A model generated the notes under the pieces. The model was not told the DNA's origin. It did not search any database and saw only the letters and a program-made list of their open reading frames with translations. A stretch of DNA of 64,000 nucleotides from Streptomyces violascens (lineage in GTDB: Bacteria > Actinomycetota > Actinomycetes > Streptomycetales > Streptomycetaceae). The stretch spans positions 124,001 to 188,000 of the forward strand of contig NZ_BMUA01000001.1 of the NCBI RefSeq assembly GCF_014649955.1, read 5' to 3'. A program made the position numbers and the translations under genes. This document shows positions 52,585-61,214 of this stretch, piece by piece (the stretch's first letter is position 1; each line of letters opens with the position of its first letter).

Positions 52585-53007
52585 GTGGAACGTGAATGGC
52601 TCTTCTCCCTCATCCCCCTGACCATCGGCATATTCTTCCTCGGCTTCGGCGCGTACGGTCTCCGCCAGGCCGGCGTGCTCCGCCGCGCAGGTGTCACTGC
52701 CGAGGCCCGGATCGTCCGCCACGACGTCAAGCGGGACGATGGCATCGCCTATCACCACCCTGTGGCGGCTTGGACCGCCCGGGACGGGCGCACGTACGAG
52801 TGCTCCTCCAGGTTCGGCCGCGCAACCGTCGGAAGTGGCTTCCGCGTGGGAGCGCATGTCGCAGTCCGGTACGACCCGGACAATCCTCACCGGTTTTCGA
52901 TCGAGGGCTGGGACATGAAGGGTCTCGACCGGCTGTTCACCGTGCTGGGGTCGATGCTCACTGTCGGCACGGTGACCGTGTTGCTGGTGCGACTGCTCAC
53001 CCTCTGA
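52585..53007 (+). CDS. DUF3592-type membrane protein
   Basis: A 140-residue protein with one membrane helix near each end (LFSLIPLTIGIFFLGFGAYGL and LFTVLGSMLTVGTVTVLLVRLL) around a small beta-rich domain (VTAEARIVRHDVKRDDGIAYHHPVAAWTARDGRTYECSSRFG ... VAVRYDPDNPHRFSIEGW). The GxxAxGxVV and VxYDPxNP signatures mark DUF3592. Function unknown. GTG 52585 is the first in-frame start; the ribosome site is weak. Confidence 0.82.
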   Translation: MEREWLFSLIPLTIGIFFLGFGAYGLRQAGVLRRAGVTAEARIVRHDVKRDDGIAYHHPVAAWTARDGRTYECSSRFGRATVGSGFRVGAHVAVRYDPDNPHRFSIEGWDMKGLDRLFTVLGSMLTVGTVTVLLVRLLTL

Positions 53008-53023
53008 CCAGGGGCGTCGTCGT

Positions 53024-54340
53024 TCAGCTGCTCCATGCCTGCGCCGCCGGGGCCTCGACCGCGGCTCGATCCCGCTTCACCACCCCGCTGCGCAGGAGCA
53101 GTTGAACGGCACCGAGCAGCACCGCGGTCGCGAGCGCGCTGTGCCAGAGCAGGGCGTCCAGGTGACCGGCGGAGACGTAGGCGCCCACGGCGATCGCGGC
53201 CAGGGCGCACACCGCGCGGTCCACGATGCTCTCGACCGAAAGCAGCGTGGCGCGCGGGGCGTTCGCGGGCACGGCGTCGTTCACCAGCTTGCGCTGCACC
53301 GGGTAGACGAAGCCGGTCGCCGCGGCGAACAGGCAGAGCAGGGCGACCACGGCCCACGGGCCGCCCAGTGTCATAGCCGCCAGCGTGCCCGCGAGGGCGA
53401 GGCTGAGGATCGACACCCAGGCGACGGGTGTCACGCGACGGCTCAGCCACTGGGGGCGGGCCGAGCCCACCGCCTCCGCCACCGTCATCGCGGCCAGCAC
53501 TCCCCCGTGGGAGGCTTCCTTGATGCCGTGGTCCAGCAGGATCGGCTGGAAGAGGTTGACCTGGCAGATGCGGGACAGCGTGAAGACCGCCACGCCCTGC
53601 ACCATCACCAGGCCCAGCCACCTCGACGAGGCGACGCAGCGCAATGCGGCACCCGCGTCCCGCAGGAACGCCCGGCCCCGACGCCCTCCGTCCTTCCGGG
53701 CGGCGGCCGCCGCCTCTGTACCTCCATCCGTTCCGGCGAGCCGGGGCAGCCCCACCGCGCAGGCGAGGGAACCCGCTGCACTGGCGGCGCTGAGCACGTA
53801 CGGGGCCGTGTGGGCCACCGACATCAACGGCCCGACCAGCGGCCAGCACACGACCTTCGCCGCAAGCCCCCAGGCCCGCGCGGTTCCCTCCGCCTTCAGG
53901 TAGTGCTCCTCGCAGTTCTCGGCCCGCAGCCCGTCGTACAGGTAGGCGCTCGCCGCGCCCGAGGTGAGCGAGCGGCCCATGGCGATGGCGAGGAAATGGA
54001 GGAGGAAGCCGGTGTACGAGGCGCTGACGACGGGAGCCAGGTTGGCCGCGGTCATCACCACCGCGCCGGCTCGCAGGCAGTTGCGGGCGCCGATCCGGTC
54101 GGCGATCAGGCCGGTCGGGATCTCGAACAGGCAGAAGGCCACGTAGTAGATGCTCTGGATGCCGAAGATCTGCCCGTCGGAGAGCCCGGCCTGCTTCTGG
54201 TAGGCGTAGAACACCGGCATCCACCACAGCAGGTTGAACAGCAGCTGGAAGCCGTAGTTGAGCCGGATGATCCGGTGAGCGGTCCGCGTCAAACCGGTGG
54301 GCGTCGGACCGGTGCGTGCGCCCGTCGTGCCCGGGCTCAC
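53024..54340 (-). CDS. MFS transporter of the ATP-grasp operon
   Basis: A 438-residue permease with twelve predicted spans: LNYGFQLLFNLLWWMPVFYAYQKQ (span 1), YYVAFCLFEIPTGLIADRIGARNCL with the spans 2-3 signature, GFLLHFLAIAMGRSLTSGAASAYLYDGL, and so on to a short basic tail. The FEIPTG/ADRIGAR form is like that of sugar and drug exporters of the small MFS_1 group. Its GTG (54340) overlaps the previous TGA as GTGA, so it must be made with the dikinase-like protein. It probably exports the pathway product and may give self-resistance; inferred from position. Confidence 0.88.
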   Translation of the reverse strand: MSPGTTGARTGPTPTGLTRTAHRIIRLNYGFQLLFNLLWWMPVFYAYQKQAGLSDGQIFGIQSIYYVAFCLFEIPTGLIADRIGARNCLRAGAVVMTAANLAPVVSASYTGFLLHFLAIAMGRSLTSGAASAYLYDGLRAENCEEHYLKAEGTARAWGLAAKVVCWPLVGPLMSVAHTAPYVLSAASAAGSLACAVGLPRLAGTDGGTEAAAAARKDGGRRGRAFLRDAGAALRCVASSRWLGLVMVQGVAVFTLSRICQVNLFQPILLDHGIKEASHGGVLAAMTVAEAVGSARPQWLSRRVTPVAWVSILSLALAGTLAAMTLGGPWAVVALLCLFAAATGFVYPVQRKLVNDAVPANAPRATLLSVESIVDRAVCALAAIAVGAYVSAGHLDALLWHSALATAVLLGAVQLLLRSGVVKRDRAAVEAPAAQAWSS

Positions 54341-56346
54341 AGCGCGTACGGGCGGATCTGGACCAGCCGGAAGTCGCCCCGTTCGGTCATGAGCCACTCG
54401 ATGTCCAGCGGCCTGTCCACATCGGCCTCGCTGAAGTGGGACTGCAGGAGCCGCCCGGTCAGGGACAGGTCGGCGAGCCGGGCGCGGGTGGTGGCGGGCA
54501 GATCGTCGCCCCAGGAGCCCAGCGCGACGGTACGGCCGCCGCCCTCCACCGTGTTGTACAGGTACTGCTGCGGCAGCACCGAGCCCTCGACGACCCGCTC
54601 CGGGGAGCCGGGGGAACAGTTGAGGTAGACGTTGCGGAAGTCCGCGCGACGGGTCGGGTCGCAGGTCACCAGGACGCCGCCGAGGGAGGCGGGCACGTAC
54701 TCCTGGATGATCACGCCCATGTACGTGTCGTCGAGCGAGATCCCCACCTGGTGGCGCAGCCGCACACTGCGGGGTGACACCAGGGAGGCCCACACCTGGC
54801 GTACCGCGTCCAGGAGTTCGGCGGTGCCGTGGACGGTGGTCACGGAGTCGTAGACACCGGCGGCGGAGAACCCGGGCAGGTCCTCGGCGTTGGACGAGGA
54901 GCGCACCACCAGGCGCCCGTGCGCGGCGGGCGGCGCGGGGAAGGCCTGGCTGATCTGCCGGATGACGGACTCGGGTACAGGCGTGTGCCGGATCAGCTGT
55001 TGGAGTTGCAGACAGATCGGGTCCAGGGCGTCGGCGGCGTCGAGTTCGAGTGCCATTTTGAGCTTCCCGATGCCCTGCTGGATCGCGGGCGAGGAGGCGA
55101 GGAAGTGCTGCTGGAGCGCGAAGGGGAGGGCCACGCCCTCCGGGGCGCCGACGGTGGCCGACACGAACTCGGCCGCCCTGGAGCGGAGTTGGGGCATGGA
55201 GGGCGCGTCGAGGCCGAGCCGGGCGGCAAGGTGCCCGTAGAGGTCGTCGCGCGGCGGGCGGGGCCGGCCGTAGAAGGCGGTCAGGTCGGCGGTGCGGCTG
55301 TCGAGCACGTGGTGCAGTTCGCCGAGGTTGGCCGCCTTGGTGCCGTAGCGGTCGTGGTCGGCGCCGCGAAGGCGGTGCAGGGACAGGACGGGGGCGTCTT
55401 CGAGCAGGGGCGGTTCGAGGCGGATGCGCTGCTGGTGCCAGGCCGGCGCCCGCAGGACCGGTTCGTGGTCGAGGCGCTCCAGGGAGATCTCGTCCTCGCG
55501 CACCTGGTAGCGGACCCACGCGCCGTCCAAGTCGTGCTTCTCGACGAGCTGTTCCAGGTCGCGCACGATCGCGTTGGGTATCCCCCAGCCGGAAGCCAGG
55601 ACGTTGGTGTGGGAGAGGGGCGTGATCGGCGCGGTGTTGAGGAATCCCGCCGTCCGGGGAACGTCGTCCGGCAGGCACGGCATGGCTACGATGTCCGCCC
55701 AGCCGAGCTCTCGCGCCGCGGCCGCGTACTCCTCGTCGGTCCGGAAGAAGCGCAGCCGTCCGACGGCCTCGCCGGGGTTCAGCGGCGTCCGGACCCGGGA
55801 GCCGAAGAGTTCGTGGCTCAGGATGCGCGGCAGGTGCTGTTCGCTGATCGCCGCCAGCTCCTCCTCCTGCCCGTGGTTGGCGGGCTTGAGCAGCACCGGG
55901 AGCCGGCCGTCGACCCGTTCCCGTACGAACTCGTAGAAGAATTGCAGCAGCGGGCCGTTCATGGTGTCGGCCTCGGTCGTCTCCAGGACGAGGAAGGTGC
56001 GTTCGCGGCCCTCGGGGTCCTGGTCGGTGTGCAGGGACAGCACACCGAGGAGGAAGCGCCGTGCCGGGTCGGCGTAGACGGAGGCGTTGAACGCGTCCAG
56101 GTCCGCGTCCAGTTCGGCCAGTTCCATGCCGAGCACGCGGGTGGCGATGTAGTTGACGTGGAAGGGGTGCGCCGCCGTGTCAAGGAGGTGCCAGGTGTTC
56201 TCGGCACGGTCGACGACGACCTTGAGGTAGGGGTGGCCGGCCAGCACTCCGGAGAGGGTGCGGAAGAGCGGCAGGGAGAGGTTCTCGCCGACGACGGTGC
56301 GGTCCGTGGCCGGCTCGCAGGCGCCGGTGAACAGCTGGGCGGTCAC
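54337..56346 (-). CDS. Dikinase-like protein with phosphohistidine-type domain before a PEP/pyruvate-binding ATP domain
   Basis: A 669-residue protein. Residues 1-210 are an unrecognised N-terminal region. Residues 237-262 (TAPITPLSHTNVLASGWGIPNAIVRD, split here by function) contain SHTN with His246, matching the swivelling phosphohistidine domain of PEP-utilising enzymes. Residues 330-669 are a full PPDK_N ATP-grasp domain: GTKAANLGEL (Lys337), VRSSSNAEDLPGFSAAGVYDSV (481-502), IIQEYVPASLGGVLVTCDPT (546-565), LDIEWLM and QIRPYAL at the end. The order His-then-ATP is that of glucan water dikinases and opposite to PEP synthase, PPDK and rifampicin phosphotransferase. Starts at GTG 56346 overlapping the ligase stop (GTGA). 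Substrate unknown. Confidence 0.85.
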   Translation of the reverse strand: MTAQLFTGACEPATDRTVVGENLSLPLFRTLSGVLAGHPYLKVVVDRAENTWHLLDTAAHPFHVNYIATRVLGMELAELDADLDAFNASVYADPARRFLLGVLSLHTDQDPEGRERTFLVLETTEADTMNGPLLQFFYEFVRERVDGRLPVLLKPANHGQEEELAAISEQHLPRILSHELFGSRVRTPLNPGEAVGRLRFFRTDEEYAAAARELGWADIVAMPCLPDDVPRTAGFLNTAPITPLSHTNVLASGWGIPNAIVRDLEQLVEKHDLDGAWVRYQVREDEISLERLDHEPVLRAPAWHQQRIRLEPPLLEDAPVLSLHRLRGADHDRYGTKAANLGELHHVLDSRTADLTAFYGRPRPPRDDLYGHLAARLGLDAPSMPQLRSRAAEFVSATVGAPEGVALPFALQQHFLASSPAIQQGIGKLKMALELDAADALDPICLQLQQLIRHTPVPESVIRQISQAFPAPPAAHGRLVVRSSSNAEDLPGFSAAGVYDSVTTVHGTAELLDAVRQVWASLVSPRSVRLRHQVGISLDDTYMGVIIQEYVPASLGGVLVTCDPTRRADFRNVYLNCSPGSPERVVEGSVLPQQYLYNTVEGGGRTVALGSWGDDLPATTRARLADLSLTGRLLQSHFSEADVDRPLDIEWLMTERGDFRLVQIRPYAL

Positions 56347-57716
56347 GCGGAGACCTCCTCGGGCCGTGCGGCGGGCAGGACCTGCGGCAGGGCCTCCACC
56401 AGCGTCTCGAAGTCGCGCAGCACCGTGCGCGCGTCGGTGGCGGAGAGCAGGCACAGGGCGGCCATGGTGTTGGCGCCCGCGGCCGGGTCGTAGACCGGCA
56501 CGACGCTTCCGTCGGCGAGCGAACTCTCCTCGACCACCGACAACTCGCTGCCCCGGCTGAGGGGCACCTCCTTGGCGACGACCGGGAAGTCCCACACCTT
56601 GCGGTGGCGCCAGGCCTCGCCCCGGCCGTCGACCGCGAGGACGACGAGGGAGCCCGCCGCGCCGCGCGCCTGCGCCGGGGTGAGGGCCTGCTCGGGCCAG
56701 TGGACCGGACGTCCGACGAGGTGGTCGACGAGCATGCCGACGAGGTCGAGCCCGAAGACGTCCTCGATCTGCGGCACCGTCATCGCGCCGCCGAACCGGG
56801 CGGCCGTCTCGATCAGCCACATGCTGCCGTCCGCGCCGAGCTTGATCTCGGTGTGCGTTCCGCAGTCCCGCAGGCCGAGGGCGTCGACCGCCTCCCGCGC
56901 GAGCGCCACCACGCGGTCCTGGGCGTCCTGGGACAGGAGGGCGGGGGTGATGCCGGCGCGTTCGGTGAACGGCTCGACCGTGGGCATCCGGCCGCTGAGG
57001 CAGACCGGGTGGAAGGTGCCGTCCGCCACCACGCCCTCGACGCTGACGTAGTCGCCCCAGCCGGGCTCGTCGAACCAGTCCGATGCGGTGCCGGTCACGA
57101 TCTGCTCCACCACGAAGTGGCCCTGCGCCTCGGCGACGTGGAGTTCGGCGTACCCCAACTGGGCCGATTCGGCCATGACTTCATGGGAGCGGTGCCAGGC
57201 GGCGGACAGTTCGCGCGGGGAGCGGATGATCTGGTGCGCGGTGGATCCGGCGCTCCAGGCCGCCTTGAGGAGCAGCGGGAAGGGCAGCGCATCGGCCGCC
57301 TCGCGCAGGTCAGCCTCGGTGTCGACGGAACGGAACTCGGGCTGCGGCAGCCGGTGTTCCTGCCAGGTGCGGCGCATCAGCCGCTTGTCGCGCGCGAGCG
57401 CCGCGGCACCGCCGGCCCCCGCGAGCCCGAGCACCTCGCAGGCCTCGGCCACGGCCACGACCGCGTACTCGGAGAAGGTGAGCACCGCGTCCGCGCCCAC
57501 GTCCTCGGCCCGCGAGACGATCAGCGACACCAGGTCGGAGCGCTCCACGTCGGCGGGTGTCAGGACCGAGGCGCACAGTCTCCGGGCGGCGCGTGCCACA
57601 ACGGGAGGAAGGGCGCTGAGCGCCAGCAGGTGCACTTCCGCCCTCACGGCCGTCCGGGACAGGACGTGACCGAGCGGCGGACCACCCTTGGCATGCACTA
57701 ACAGCACCTTGCTCAC
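56343..57716 (-). CDS. ATP-grasp carboxylate-amine/thiol ligase
   Basis: A 457-residue ligase of the ATP-grasp superfamily. Residues 1-110 are the N-terminal Rossmann-like domain (KVLLVHAKGGPPLGHVL). The grasp begins at ARDKRLMRRTWQEHRLPQPEF, with Lys151 in LLLKAAWSAGST, the hinge at HFVVEQIVTG (198-207), and the metal site in GTHTEIKLGADGSMWLIETAARFGGAM. A C-terminal domain of about 110 residues follows (DGRGEAWRHRKVWDFPVVAKEVP). Such stand-alone enzymes often join amino acids into dipeptides or make amides in antibiotic pathways. It starts at GTG 57716 with GGAG upstream and leads the three-gene operon. Confidence 0.88.
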   Translation of the reverse strand: MSKVLLVHAKGGPPLGHVLSRTAVRAEVHLLALSALPPVVARAARRLCASVLTPADVERSDLVSLIVSRAEDVGADAVLTFSEYAVVAVAEACEVLGLAGAGGAAALARDKRLMRRTWQEHRLPQPEFRSVDTEADLREAADALPFPLLLKAAWSAGSTAHQIIRSPRELSAAWHRSHEVMAESAQLGYAELHVAEAQGHFVVEQIVTGTASDWFDEPGWGDYVSVEGVVADGTFHPVCLSGRMPTVEPFTERAGITPALLSQDAQDRVVALAREAVDALGLRDCGTHTEIKLGADGSMWLIETAARFGGAMTVPQIEDVFGLDLVGMLVDHLVGRPVHWPEQALTPAQARGAAGSLVVLAVDGRGEAWRHRKVWDFPVVAKEVPLSRGSELSVVEESSLADGSVVPVYDPAAGANTMAALCLLSATDARTVLRDFETLVEALPQVLPAARPEEVSA

Positions 57717-57996
57717 TGAAGTTCGTCTCCATTCGTGTATTTCGGGGCGTAATCACCCGCACACTCAAGGGGACCACGGCAACCGGCGCCCACATCGCCC
57801 CGGGGGACGCCGGCCGTTCAGGCAAATGCCTGATTCGCAGGCCGTGTTGGGCGCCGGGAGGTGCCGCGAGGGCTCACAGAACGGCTTCCACTTCGGCCGA
57901 GAAGCGAGCATGCACGGGGTCGGGGCGGGATACCCATGCGATGTGACAGTGCGTCAGCCGGTTGCGTACGGACCGTATACGAACGGAGAGACCGCT
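57717..57996. promoter_or_regulatory. Divergent control region of the ATP-grasp operon and its PAS-LuxR regulator
   Basis: 280 bases between divergent starts. A perfect 11-bp palindrome, TACGGACCGTA (57967-57977), lies 20 bases before the regulator start and just upstream of its ACGGAG ribosome site. No convincing -35/-10 pair is visible for the ligase side, which would suit an activator-dependent promoter. Confidence 0.5.
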
Positions 57997-59292
57997 GTGG
58001 ATGACTCCAGCCTGAAGGCGCTGCTCGAACACCTTCCGGTGTTCTGGTGGGAGGTCGACGAGCCGTGGCAGGTGCGCGAGAGGGGAGGCGGCGCCTTCGC
58101 CGACACCAAAACGGCCCAGCGCTTCCTCGACCGGATGCGGCAGGAGCTCGCGGCCCCGGGTCACCCGCCGCAGGGAGGCCGCTGGCGGGCCCGGTTCGAC
58201 GGCCGCACCTTCGATGTGAGCTGGCCCCTGGACGAGCGCGGCGCCGGCCACCGTACGCACGGCCTAGCCGTGGAGGTCGACGCCCGCCCCGAAACCCCGC
58301 GGCAGCACGCGGCCTTCGCGGGCCTGGTCAACCTCTCCCCGGCGGCCGCCTTCATCCGGGACAGCGATGGCCGCTACCTGTGGGCCAACCACGCGTACGC
58401 GCACCTCTACGGCACCGTTCCGGAGGAACTCGTCGGCAAGCGCATCGAGGAATACGACGCCCCCACCGAGGCCGCCCAGTTCCGCGCCCTCGACCAGGAG
58501 ATCCTCACCCGGGGGACGCCCATGCGGCACACCCTCGACTACCGACGGCCGGACGGCAGTGCGGGCCAGGCGGTGGGCCACCGGTTCCCCGTGCGGGAGA
58601 ACGCGCGGACCTGCGTCGCCGGAATCTACGTGGACATCACCGATCACCTGCGCGCCATGGTCCAGCGGCAAGAGGCCGAGGACGACTTACGAGCGCTGCG
58701 CGACCACAGCGGCCTGCCCTGCGCGCTCCTGTCGGCCAACGGCCGTGTGGTCACGGCGAGTTGGGCCGCAGCCGAGCTGTTCGACCTCAGCCTGCACGAC
58801 CTGGTCGGCCGCCGAGCGCACACCCTGCTCGCCCCCGAAACCGGCCTCGACGGGCTGCACCGCCGGTGGAACGGTCTGATAGCGCGCCACACCCGACGAG
58901 TGGAGACGTCCGCAGTGTTCGTGGACGCCCAGGGGCGGCAGCGCCGCGCACAGCTCCACCTGACCACGGTCGGCCATTGCGCCGGCCGCGCCCGCCACGT
59001 CTGGGCCGTCGTCACCCACCAGAGCCTCGCCCACGACCCCCATCCGTCACTCACCCCCGCCCAGATCCGCATCCTCTCCCTGCTGGCCGCGGGCAGCAGC
59101 AACGGCGACATCGCCACCTCGCTCAGGCTGTCCCGGCAGACGGTCGACTACCACATCAGCCGCCTGCGGGAACTCCTGGACGCCGACACCCGCCCCGCCC
59201 TCGTCGCCCGAGCCTACGTACTCGGCATCCTCGCCCCCCGCGCCTGGCCACCACGCTCCGCCACGGCGGCCCATCCGCTCAGTACCGTCTGA
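57997..59292 (+). CDS. PAS-PAS-LuxR transcriptional regulator
   Basis: A 431-residue regulator. Residues 1-100 are an N-terminal part with a WWEVDEPW start. A PAS domain spans about 106-222 (AFAGLVNLSPAAAFIRDSDGRYLWANHAYAHLYG, AGIYVDITDH), and a second, more divergent PAS spans about 232-345 (GLPCALLSANGRVVTASWAAAELFDLS). The C-terminal LuxR-type HTH is at 350-412 (LTPAQIRILSLLAAGSSNGDIATSLRLSRQTVDYHISRLRELL). PAS-LuxR proteins are pathway-specific activators in several streptomycete antibiotic clusters. GTG 57997 has ACGGAGAG six bases before it. It faces the ATP-grasp operon and is its probable activator. Confidence 0.86.
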   Translation: MDDSSLKALLEHLPVFWWEVDEPWQVRERGGGAFADTKTAQRFLDRMRQELAAPGHPPQGGRWRARFDGRTFDVSWPLDERGAGHRTHGLAVEVDARPETPRQHAAFAGLVNLSPAAAFIRDSDGRYLWANHAYAHLYGTVPEELVGKRIEEYDAPTEAAQFRALDQEILTRGTPMRHTLDYRRPDGSAGQAVGHRFPVRENARTCVAGIYVDITDHLRAMVQRQEAEDDLRALRDHSGLPCALLSANGRVVTASWAAAELFDLSLHDLVGRRAHTLLAPETGLDGLHRRWNGLIARHTRRVETSAVFVDAQGRQRRAQLHLTTVGHCAGRARHVWAVVTHQSLAHDPHPSLTPAQIRILSLLAAGSSNGDIATSLRLSRQTVDYHISRLRELLDADTRPALVARAYVLGILAPRAWPPRSATAAHPLSTV

Positions 59293-59296
59293 CGGG

Positions 59297-59326
59297 CGGC
59301 GGCAGGGCGGCACCGCCCTGCCGCCG
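59297..59326. terminator. Bidirectional terminator hairpin
   Basis: A perfect 13-bp stem (59297-59309 / 59314-59326) with a four-base loop between the convergent regulator and monooxygenase genes. Confidence 0.75.
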
Positions 59327-59359
59327 AGCCGGCCCACGCCCACGCACCTCCAAGTCCCC

Positions 59360-60586
59360 TCAGTAGTCCGGCAGATCGAAGGCGACAGCCGCGCGGAATT
59401 CCGCCGACTCCTCCCGGCCGGGCCCATCGGGACGCGCCGAGTCCGCGTCCGCCTCCGGCCCCGACGCTCCTGTCTCGGCGACCAGCATCTCCTGGCCCAG
59501 GCTGAGCAGCGCCTGATTGGCCGTCACATGAGGGCGCAGCCGCTCCTCGTAGGCCTGATAGGCAGCCACGTGGTCGCCGTCGGCGAGGTGCAGCTCCCCC
59601 GCGAGGACGTAGGCCGCCGTCAGCGCGACGCTGGTGCCCTGCCCGGTGAGCGGGGAGCAGCAGAATCCGGCGTCGCCCAGAAGCGCGACGCGCCCCCGCG
59701 ACCAGCGGTCCATCCGGATCTGCGCCACCACGTCGTAGTGGAAGGCGTCGGTCTCCCACATGGCCTTCAGGAAGCGTGGCACCTCCCAGCGCAGGGACTC
59801 ACAGCGCTCGGCCACCAGCCGCTTCTGCGCCATGAGGTCACGCGGCAGCATCTCTTCGTACGCCTCCTCGGATGTGAAGCCCACGAAGACACGCAGTTCG
59901 GTGTTGTCCCGCACCGTCATGGCCATGCAGCCCCATATGTCGTCGACACCCGGCCGGTGGAACACCTCCCAGCGGTCGAGGCCGAGGTGGTTGGGGGCGC
60001 TCCACGACGCGACGTAGACACCGATCGGATGCAGATAGTCGGCCTCAGGGCCGAAGACCAGTCGACGGGTCGCCGAGTGGAGACCGTCGGCGCCCACCAC
60101 GAGGTCGAAACGCCGCTGCTCACCGCTCGCGAAGTGGACCCGGACACCGTCGTCCTCCTGGGCCAACGTGCCGATGGAGTCGCCGAACAGGTACTCCACC
60201 CCGCTCCCGGCGGCCCGGGCGAGCAACGCGGCCAGATCGTCCCGGAGGATCTCCACATCGGGTCCGTCCGAGGGGCCGCCGCTGGCGGTCCACCCCTCGG
60301 TGCGTCGCACTTCACGACCGTCCGCGTCGACGTGCGACATCCCGCGCAGGCCCGTCCTCCCGGCCCGCAGCTCCTCCGACAGGCCCATCCGCTCGACTAC
60401 TTCCATCGCACTTCCGCGCACATCCACCGCCTGTCCGCCGCCGCGAAGGTCCGCGGCACGCTCGACGACGGTGACACGGAAGCCGTAGCGCGCCAGCCAG
60501 TACGCCAGAGCCGTGCCGGCGATGCCCGCGCCGGAGACGAGGATCGAGGTGGGGCGTGAGTGGTGCGGCCGGATGCTGTTCGTCAT
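59360..60586 (-). CDS. FAD-dependent monooxygenase
   Basis: A 408-residue class A flavoprotein of the aromatic/tetracycline hydroxylase type. The FAD Rossmann motif SGAGIAGTALAYWLARYGFRVTVVER is at 17-42, a DG-type second motif is at DLVVGADGLHSATRR, and the ribityl-binding motif is GRVALLGDAGFCCSPLTGQGTSVAL at about 295-319. Related enzymes hydroxylate aromatic rings or inactivate antibiotics. ATG 60586 has GGGAGGT nine bases before it; the long upstream frame is unrelated. It converges on the PAS-LuxR gene and is not part of the ATP-grasp operon. Confidence 0.92.
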   Translation of the reverse strand: MTNSIRPHHSRPTSILVSGAGIAGTALAYWLARYGFRVTVVERAADLRGGGQAVDVRGSAMEVVERMGLSEELRAGRTGLRGMSHVDADGREVRRTEGWTASGGPSDGPDVEILRDDLAALLARAAGSGVEYLFGDSIGTLAQEDDGVRVHFASGEQRRFDLVVGADGLHSATRRLVFGPEADYLHPIGVYVASWSAPNHLGLDRWEVFHRPGVDDIWGCMAMTVRDNTELRVFVGFTSEEAYEEMLPRDLMAQKRLVAERCESLRWEVPRFLKAMWETDAFHYDVVAQIRMDRWSRGRVALLGDAGFCCSPLTGQGTSVALTAAYVLAGELHLADGDHVAAYQAYEERLRPHVTANQALLSLGQEMLVAETGASGPEADADSARPDGPGREESAEFRAAVAFDLPDY

Positions 60587-61214
60587 GGTGACCTCCCGAA
60601 TCGGTTCCATGCGCCCATCCTTGGCAGTGGCACCGACAGAGCACCGACAACCACGTGCCAGCTCCGACAAGCCACCGACAGACCGCAGGACGCCGGGCCC
60701 CCTGGTAAGGGACCAGCCGTGCCTGTGCCTTGCACGGCAGGCGAGCCGAGCGTGATGGAGTCTCGGTGTCAGAGGCGGGACCTGGGCTCCGCCGCATGAC
60801 GTTGCGACTTCCTGACGGGCTTCCTCGCGGTTCGGCCATACCGAGCAGCTCCCCGACCATGTGGGTTTCCGCCGAGCCGATCTCCGATCCTGCACTCTGG
60901 TGGACCGTGCCGCCGACGGCGGCGAGGACACGGGCCCCGAACCGGTCTTCCCTGCGAACGACCGGCCGGGAGGACTGCTGCGGAGAATCGTCGCCGTCCC
61001 CCTCGCGTACGCTCTCGGCGGCAGCAACGCCGAACTCCGGAACTTCGCCGGGCTCCGCCTCATCCACCCACGTGAGGGCCAGTGCAAGGGTGTTCCGGGA
61101 TGTCCTCGCAGCGCGGGCCACCGCACGCCCCAAACCACCACGCCCCACACCCAGATCGCCCCAGCGGTGAATCACGCGGGCGACACGCCCACGCACAGGC
61201 TTTAACGTTGGTCC
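60587..61214. other. Gap between monooxygenase and GNAT genes
   Basis: Frames are open on both strands (for example 60861-61205 plus and 60600-61196 minus) but none has a recognisable domain or ribosome site. The minus-strand stretch TLALALTWVDEAEPGEVPEFGVAAAES is the most protein-like. No hairpin or repeat found. Confidence 0.4.

Noticed and set aside
54829..56493. 554-codon plus-strand frame opposite the dikinase-like gene
   Set aside because: Antisense shadow; the minus-strand protein has complete ATP-grasp motifs.
59360..60586. FAD monooxygenase as a tailoring enzyme of the ATP-grasp operon
   Set aside because: It converges on the regulator, is separated by a bidirectional terminator hairpin and shares no promoter with the operon; membership cannot be supported from the sequence.
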